Shown: one piece after another, positions 9,485 to 20,098 of the stretch | Position numbering within the stretch: position 1 is the stretch's first letter | Layout: the number at the start of each line of letters is the position of its first letter | Source: Pelargonium cotyledonis | Lineage: Eukaryota; Streptophyta; Magnoliopsida; Geraniales; Geraniaceae | DNA: 20,098 nucleotides | Reading direction: 5' to 3' | NCBI GenBank assembly: GCA_036897625.1 | Contig: JAYMTA010001424.1 | Span: forward strand, 1-20,098 | Made by a program: the position numbers and the translations under genes | Notes under the pieces: model-generated | Told to the model about the DNA's origin: nothing | Seen by the model: only the letters and a program-made list of their open reading frames with translations | Database searches by the model: none

Positions 9485-10672
9485 TATATTTATCACAAGA
9501 GATTTAAATTTGATCTTTTGTGAATGTGAACAAACTGTCCTTGCAACATTATATTATAAGACAAATTTGTCCATGGCCCTCTGAGAATCAAAACACTTGG
9601 AGATCCTTTATGGTAATTAAATAAACACAACAGATAAAAGATTGAAATTGGACAAGAGTATTAGAAGTAACCATTACAAAGTGAGATTTTGTGTTATTTT
9701 TCAAAACTTGACATGCTAATATCAAGTTTTTTATTGTTTAACCATAAAATATATATATAGATATACCAACTACAAAGGAATAAACCAAACTATCAGAAAT
9801 GTAAACTCAGCTGCATCTAGAAACTTGGTAGGAAGAATTTCAAAACATAAAATGTCATATTTTCAAGTGTTGCATACAATCTTCTTCTCAAAGCTCCACT
9901 CACAATACAATCATACACTGATTACTTGCAGACTAGAGCTTAAATACAATTAACAACCGATTACTTGCAGATCAGACAGAGCTTTACATTAAACAGCCCT
10001 TAACAAAAGGCAATGTAATAAAGATGTTTGCACGAAACCACAAACGTAAAGGGCACAAAGGAACATACCATGTAATAGCAAATGACACCACAATTAAGAA
10101 ATTAAACTTGTCATAAACAAAGTGATGATACACACTACAAAGACACCAACCGATATCTACAATCAAATACATCTATTATTGGGATAGTCTGCTTGATTTC
10201 AACCAACATAGAACATGTATTTATCAAATCTATTCTAGTGGCTGGTATATATCTCAATTCTCAAACTAAATAAAAATGAAAACCCATAGAATGAAGAATC
10301 AACATGAGAATAACAAGGTCTGCGATCAACCGCTATAAACACAGTAAAGCAGTAAATATATTCTCAGTTTAAAACCAGTACCGGACACGACATATCTACA
10401 TTTTTACACAACATTCAAATTTGACCTGAGGACGGCTTGGAAACAATATTTTGACTCCAAGCAACAAAAGCTAAGCAAAAAAAATATTCATTTCTTTGCC
10501 ATCCTGAACCAAGTATTGCAAAACAAAATACACTATGCACAACCACTAGGCATATAATCAAATCACGGGAAGAGAGAAAGCTAAAAGCCACGCCAAAATA
10601 AAACAATAGCACTAATGGAATGTGCATGAGAAACAAAGAACCCTTTGCAAGAAAAAGAGAAAAGAAAACGGA

Positions 10673-10795
10673 GTGAAAACTAAAACAGGAAACACAAGAT
10701 TACATCCGGTGAAGGTGATATAGATACACTTCTGTCGTGAACGAGATGAAAACTTAAACAGGAAACACATGATTACATCCAATGAAGATATGGCC
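10673..10795. repeat. Direct repeat, period about 74 bp
   Basis: The words GTGAAAACTAAAACAGGAAA and CACAAGATTACATCC recur as GATGAAAACTTAAACAGGAA and CACATGATTACATCC. A third, shorter copy lies at about 11567-11605 (TGTCTGTCGTGAAACTAACA, then TGATTACATC), sharing the CTGTCGTGAA word present between the first two. The origin is unknown. Confidence 0.6.
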
Positions 10796-11289
10796 TCAAA
10801 TATAATTATAAAACCGATAAGCACAATCATTTACAGCACATAAAATCGACAATCAGATGTCATGATACCACTATGAGTATCTTATAGTATTTAACACGAC
10901 GCTTAACTAACCTTGCATTAAGCCACCTTGTTTTATTAGTAACTTTGATGACTACACAAGGGAAAGATTATTTTACCCCAATGTATCCTAGATTTTCAAC
11001 TCATACTTCCAAATTACAGGAGAAAGAGAGAGATTTATTAAAAATAGAAATAACAATTAGTGAACTTAAGGTTAGTAAATTGTCGTGAAAACTCTCTAGG
11101 TTACTTATGAATTTACGAGCAATAATACAGGTTACTTATCCATAATTACCCCAAAATGTAACAAATAACACGACCAGAATGCACCACTAATATGAGAAAT
11201 TAAGCATCCTTTGCACAGAAAGGAAAAAAGAACAGAAATAAAAGAAAAAAGAGAAAAAAATAGCATTCGACTCCACAGTATGTTCCACT

Positions 11290-11405
11290 GAAAACCAAGA
11301 AAAGGGAGTAAAACCCTCTATTATATAGCATTAGGCTACACATTGAAAACCAAAAAGGGAGTAAAACCCTCTAACATATAGCATTAGGCTACATATTGAA
11401 AACCA
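11290..11405. repeat. 53-bp tandem duplication
   Basis: Two nearly identical copies of GAAAACCAA..GGGAGTAAAACCCTCTA..ATATAGCATTAGGCTACA follow each other, with landmarks offset by 53 bp, then the start of a third copy (TTGAAAACCAAATAG). Few differences separate the copies, so the duplication looks fairly recent. Confidence 0.8.
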
Positions 11406-11760
11406 AATAGAAATTATCAAAAAACTATGGACAACAACCAAGAAATAAGTGCATGTGGCTCATCTCCAGTAGAAATTAGCAAATTTTTGAAAGCTAATCG
11501 CAAGGATCCAAGTGGGCATATTAAAACCTATTGTATTCTAATATTATACTAAAATTCGTACTAATACACTTGTCTGTCGTGAAACTAACATGATTACATC
11601 TGTGGCTTAGACTTTGCTACAACCATGGTTGGAAGAAATCCAATGTAATAAAAATAAACAGAGACCACGATGAACAACAATGGTAAGGTTTAAAAGATAC
11701 CGGCTTGTTATACAGTAGCTATATGCCTATATTTCAATTACAGCTCATATCTATCATATA

Positions 11761-11979
11761 CTCACTCTATCCCAAAATCAATGTCAACTTTTGCATTTTT
11801 CATAAAAAAAATAAGAATAAGATAGGGGTTGGACTTTCCCCTATTTAACCCAATGAGTTTTTGTTGTAACAAACTCCATGATTTCTAACAACCCTGTCTT
11901 AGGAATGTTGTTGGTAATTGCCGCAAAACTAACATACTTAAAAAAAGGAAAGTGGACGATCACTTTGGGAATGAAGGAG
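11761..11979. mobile_element. Stowaway-type MITE, 219 bp
   Basis: The left terminus is CTCACTCTATCCCAAAATCA and the right terminus, read on the minus strand, is CTCCTTCATTCCCAAAGTGA. Both match the Stowaway terminal inverted repeat class (CTCCCTCCRTCCCAAAAT). TA flanks both ends (11759-11760 and 11980-11981), as expected for Tc1/mariner target duplication. It has no coding capacity and would need a transposase in trans. Confidence 0.85.
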
Positions 11980-12046
11980 TATTAGATTAGTTTAGCTTGT
12001 AAAACTTTAAGAATAGTGAAATTTTGAAAATTTTGAAAATACTTAC

Positions 12047-12075
12047 TAGAGTGGCAGAATCACGGAGGCTGTAAC
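12047..12075 (-). other. Candidate spliced non-coding exon (29 nt) downstream of PRP4
   Basis: On the minus strand a pyrimidine-rich run ends in TTTGTAG, then a GC-richer 29-nt segment starts GTTACAGCCTCC and ends CCACTCTA, followed by a strong donor GTAAGTATTTT. The acceptor and donor pair argues for a spliced exon. Being on the PRP4 strand, it could belong to a multi-exon PRP4 3' UTR or to a separate non-coding transcript. Confidence 0.4.
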
Positions 12076-12229
12076 CTACAAACCAAAAAATAATAATAAA
12101 TCAAGACAATATCAAGACAATATCAAGCTACTGATTCTCTGGCCATAATATAAACCTACTTTATGAGAAGCAAAAGATTACATTTAACTTTTTTTTATAT
12201 AGACAATGTGTTAAGGAATGAATCACTCA

Positions 12230-12310
12230 CATATAATCCTTTATCGTCGACGCTGCAGCCATACACCTCCAGTGCTAATGCCCTCCAGAATGACCGGACC
12301 ATGGATCAAA
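12230..12310 (-). other. GC-rich island, possible exon downstream of PRP4
   Basis: This stretch (CGTCGACGCTGCAGCC and neighbours) is clearly richer in GC than its surroundings. Read on the minus strand it ends with a donor-like TATAT|GTGAGTGA near 12230. No good acceptor is visible upstream, so exon status is unsure. Confidence 0.25.
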
Positions 12311-12755
12311 TGTAATTCATTTCATTAGGATATTTATATACGAGAAATTTAATGGAAAACTTGACCTCAAGAGAGGCAAAAAGACAAACAAACAAAATAT
12401 ATAACAAATATGCATATTAGACCTTCTACATATAATCACACATGCAGCCATGCAGGGTGGCATGAGTAACAGAAGTTCCTATAATTGGCACTTAGTTATA
12501 CTGAAACATGTTTCTTTAATGGTGACAGCACTGTAGTGTATTTACAAAAAAGTATCACCAATTTTCCAAGTTCGTCCCCACAGATGCAGACACACCAGAT
12601 GAAAACAATACAGCTTCTCATGGCAACAGAAGTAACCATTTCAAAAAATATCAAATTAACCAAGGAACTCTAAGGTAAGAAGAAACTAATAATTGGCAAC
12701 ATAAATATGCAATCAAGGGTGTCGCAATAAACTCCCAACAAACAGACCAAGGTAC

Positions 12756-12820
12756 CTTCTCCCGAGTGCCTTTAAAGCATCTAAGAACTGGAAGGTAGCC
12801 TCAAAGCAGTGGCGGGTACC
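12756..12820 (-). other. Candidate spliced non-coding exon (65 nt) downstream of PRP4
   Basis: On the minus strand a good acceptor (TCTTTCATTCAG) precedes GGTACCCGCCACTGC, and the segment ends GGGAGAAG before the donor GTACCTTGG. The interval is GC-richer than its flanks. It lies about 600 nt past the PRP4 stop on the same strand, so a 3' UTR exon is the simplest reading. It has no recognisable protein signature. Confidence 0.4.
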
Positions 12821-13149
12821 CTGAATGAAAGATTGGATTAGAATCTCCTTTCCCAAGCAATAGAAATTGACAACAAAATAAAATAAAGGTAACACAGGTA
12901 AAATAGGTTATAGTCAAACAAATGCAGTGTAAATAAACAATTCAAATAAATAACAAGAGAAATGCACTGCCATCTTCAGTAACTTTGGAAAATACGTAAA
13001 AGACAAGCAATATTATTTTACAAAGCGAAAAGATATTGATCTACTAATTTCCCACAACTAGAATTGTAAAACCAAGTTCAAAGTACAAATATAACTATAA
13101 TGGAAAATGAGAATAGATATAATAAATTTTCGCATGGCTATAATCGAGA

Positions 13150-13416
13150 ATGGTTACAGAAGAAGATAACGCCTTCAGCGAGTTGTCTTACTATAGCAAC
13201 AGTACATCCCACTTAATGGATCGCCAGTGAAGAGTATTCCTGACCAAACATCATCCTCTTTGACTTGTACCCCACCAACACTGAAGTTAGTCCCTTATGC
13301 CACCACAGAAGATTAAGACAGACAATGCCCAATGATTAGATATCTGAATATTAGATCATAAAATGCTAATATCTATCACAACAGCATTTCTGGAGTCAGA
13401 AAATCAGCAACATGGT
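13150..13416 (-). other. Likely PRP4 3' UTR
   Basis: The sequence directly after the PRP4 stop is GC-richer from about 13316 to 13160 than the DNA beyond. No clear AATAAA is seen. A donor-like TATA|GTAAGACA at about 13190 (minus strand) could start a 3' UTR intron leading to the candidate exons at 12756-12820 and 12047-12075. Confidence 0.45.
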
Positions 13417-18623
<5,207 letters not shown>

Positions 18624-18644
18624 CGGATTGGACGGTCGGAGCAA

Positions 18645-18661
18645 ATCTAGGGTTAGGGCTT
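18645..18661 (-). promoter_or_regulatory. Telo-box-like motif in the PRP4 5' leader
   Basis: On the minus strand the sequence reads AAGCCCTAACCCTAGAT, a telomere-like motif. Telo-boxes are frequent near starts of plant genes for RNA and protein synthesis and often occur with site II motifs, as here. Confidence 0.6.
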
Positions 18662-18832
18662 TTCCGGTTTCCGTACAATTTGGGGGCGTTTTTTGATTGA
18701 TAGAGCGTAAGGAGGAAATCGATCAACGCGAATCTGTGGTGGCTTTATTATTTGAAGTGTGACAGATGTGTGTAATTTTGTTAATCCAAGCGCACGCGAC
18801 ATCGCGCGCGTGTAACGTTGGATTTGTAAATG

Positions 18833-18857
18833 TGGGCCTCAGGCCCATATGTGGGCC
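18833..18857. promoter_or_regulatory. Cluster of three site II (TGGGCC) motifs
   Basis: TGGGCC at 18833, GGCCCA at 18842 and TGGGCCC at 18852 lie within 25 bases, about 210-235 bp before the PRP4 start codon. Site II motifs bind TCP factors in plants and mark promoters of broadly expressed genes. Together with the telo-box they support a growth-linked PRP4 promoter. Confidence 0.65.
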
Positions 18858-18899
18858 CGTCAGCTACATCAAACCCAGCTCAGATGAGTATTTAAGCTT

Positions 18900-20098
18900 T
18901 TTTCGAATATAGTGGAGAGAAAAATGTCAGAAAAGAAAAGGAATATAGTGATTTAAACCCTATGAATTCTTATTGAGATTTCGGGTTTGAGTTTTGTTAT
19001 CCAAGAGGTAGCAAAAACAATTATCAAACTTGTTTTCAATAATATTATCGTCATCATGTTTTTGTTGCAAAATTTTGTTCTTCTTTCGTATACAAAAAAT
19101 TTAATGACTTAATAATTTTTTAAGTACAAATTTTTAATAGTTGAATCAAGTAATTCTATCAAAATTGTAGTTACCAATTATTTTATTCATAACAATGATC
19201 GAATTATAATGCGTTAATGATGTATTATGTCTGATAAGTAGAAAATCGTGAAATTTGTAAACGAAATTCGAAGAAATGTGGTATTATCATGTGCGACAAA
19301 TTGTTATTTGTGTAATCCTCTCATAAAATTCCACATCATATTGCCCAGAAAATAACTTTCTCATCTTAGTATGATTGGTCATCTTTTTCATACTAATAAT
19401 GAATTGGTATATTTTTATGTTTGGTTACTCAACGAACCTCAAGTAGGAACATCTACAAACAAAACATTTTACCAATGTTTGTTTGTTGAGCAACTTATCG
19501 ATCTCATTTCGTATTGAAGCTTTCACATGAAGAATTTTCACGGGGGTTGTCATCTGTTTACAGCCCAACAAAATATAAGTGATAAAACTATGTTTACTTC
19601 TGTACCCCTCTCGTTTATTAAGTATCACAAAAGATATGTAGAACAAATATGTAGCATAGTAAATCCAACTTTTACGGGTTGAACTCAAGTTTTTATATGA
19701 ACTTTTTACTATACAAAGTCAGTCGTTATAATTGATTAGATTGAATATATATTGTTGGTAAACCTACATGAGATATATGTAGATATTATTTAATATTTAA
19801 GTTGGTCGTTATAGTTAATTAGATTGATATCATTTAAGATTAACGATAAACATGATTATTTTGATCTATTGTTGATCACAAACAAAAATCAACATATATA
19901 TGTGTTAAAGTTGGTGAGGAAGCACTAGGAGTTGCCACCTCATCAACTCTAACAATTTGGAGCATTCTCATTGCTTTAAACTCAAATGCCTCTTCATTTT
20001 CCTACCGTTACAAAAAATTATTTATTAACTAATAAAAATAACTAATAGCAATAGTTATAACAATAACTATTACACATTAGCTAATAGTAGAGGATGTG
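18900..20098. other. AT-rich intergenic DNA upstream of PRP4
   Basis: No gene is supported. There is a direct repeat of about 29 bp (GTCGTTATAATTGATTAGAT at about 19722 and GTCGTTATAGTTAATTAGAT at about 19805), an imperfect hairpin at 19904-19953, and a small inverted repeat at 20050-20071 (arms AATAGTTAT and ATAACTATT). These suggest transposon debris, but no element boundaries can be defined. Confidence 0.5.
19904..19953. repeat. Imperfect inverted repeat, 16-bp arms
   Basis: GTTAAAGTTGGTGAGG at 19904-19919 pairs with CCTCATCAACTCTAAC at 19938-19953, matching at 14 of 16 positions around an 18-nt loop. It may be part of a MITE or a terminator-like hairpin; its context is non-coding. Confidence 0.6.

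Larger units (their letters stand above)
9485..11760. other. Intergenic DNA without a supported gene
   Basis: No reading frame here resembles a known protein and no RNA gene is visible. It contains a small direct repeat (GATTACTTGCAGA at about 9920 and 9960), a dispersed repeat at 10673-10795 with a third copy near 11567, and a 53-bp tandem duplication at 11290-11405. Confidence 0.5.

Noticed and set aside
9984-10830. Several minus-strand hydrophobic open frames of 60-75 aa
   Set aside because: They occur in AT-rich non-coding DNA, lack family motifs and show no splice or start context.
19425-19688. Minus-strand 87-aa frame containing NEIDKLLNKQTLVK, faintly like the start of a copia-type reverse transcriptase region
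   Set aside because: The similarity is a few residues only, no other pol motif is present nearby, and it may be chance. A translated search against copia pol would settle it.

Overview
The window is nuclear DNA from a flowering plant, most probably a eudicot. Its three genes have GT-AG introns and encode proteins with clear plant family features. The intergenic DNA is AT-rich and holds plant-type MITEs, site II (TGGGCC) promoter motifs and a telo-box. I cannot name the species from sequence alone.

Layout: (1) bases 1-631 are upstream DNA of a HOP2 gene, with an E2F-like site just before the start codon. (2) 632-3199, plus strand: HOP2 (homologous-pairing protein 2, meiotic recombination), six coding exons, 226 aa. 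(3) 3200-4025: gap between convergent genes, holding a degenerate GGATC-type repeat. (4) 4026-8261, minus strand: an IST1-like ESCRT-III-associated protein, five coding exons, 412 aa. (5) 8262-13416: about 5 kb between the IST1-like start and the PRP4 stop, holding the IST1-like promoter, repeat remnants, two Stowaway-type MITEs, short tandem duplications and, nearer PRP4, islands that look like spliced 3' UTR exons. (6) 13417-18623, minus strand: PRP4-type pre-mRNA-splicing kinase, twelve coding exons, 1018 aa. (7) 18624-20098: PRP4 promoter (telo-box and three site II motifs) and AT-rich intergenic DNA.

The genes act in separate processes: meiotic strand exchange with MND1, endosomal sorting with ESCRT-III/VPS4, and spliceosome activation. 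Nothing suggests a joint pathway. Every splice junction was assigned by GT/AG sites, phase continuity and family resemblance.

The most unusual signal is in two introns. HOP2 intron 4 and IST1-like intron 1 are each enlarged to more than 1 kb by degenerate tandem arrays, and the units carry copies of the adjoining exon edge and splice site. In HOP2 the octamer AATGGAGG spans the exon 4 donor, recurs at the unit borders and lies again just inside exon 5; one border forms a possible in-frame 9-nt microexon. In the IST1-like gene the units repeat the exon 2 acceptor and about 15 nt of exon 2, often with an in-frame TAG. I read both as intron growth by duplication across an exon-intron junction.
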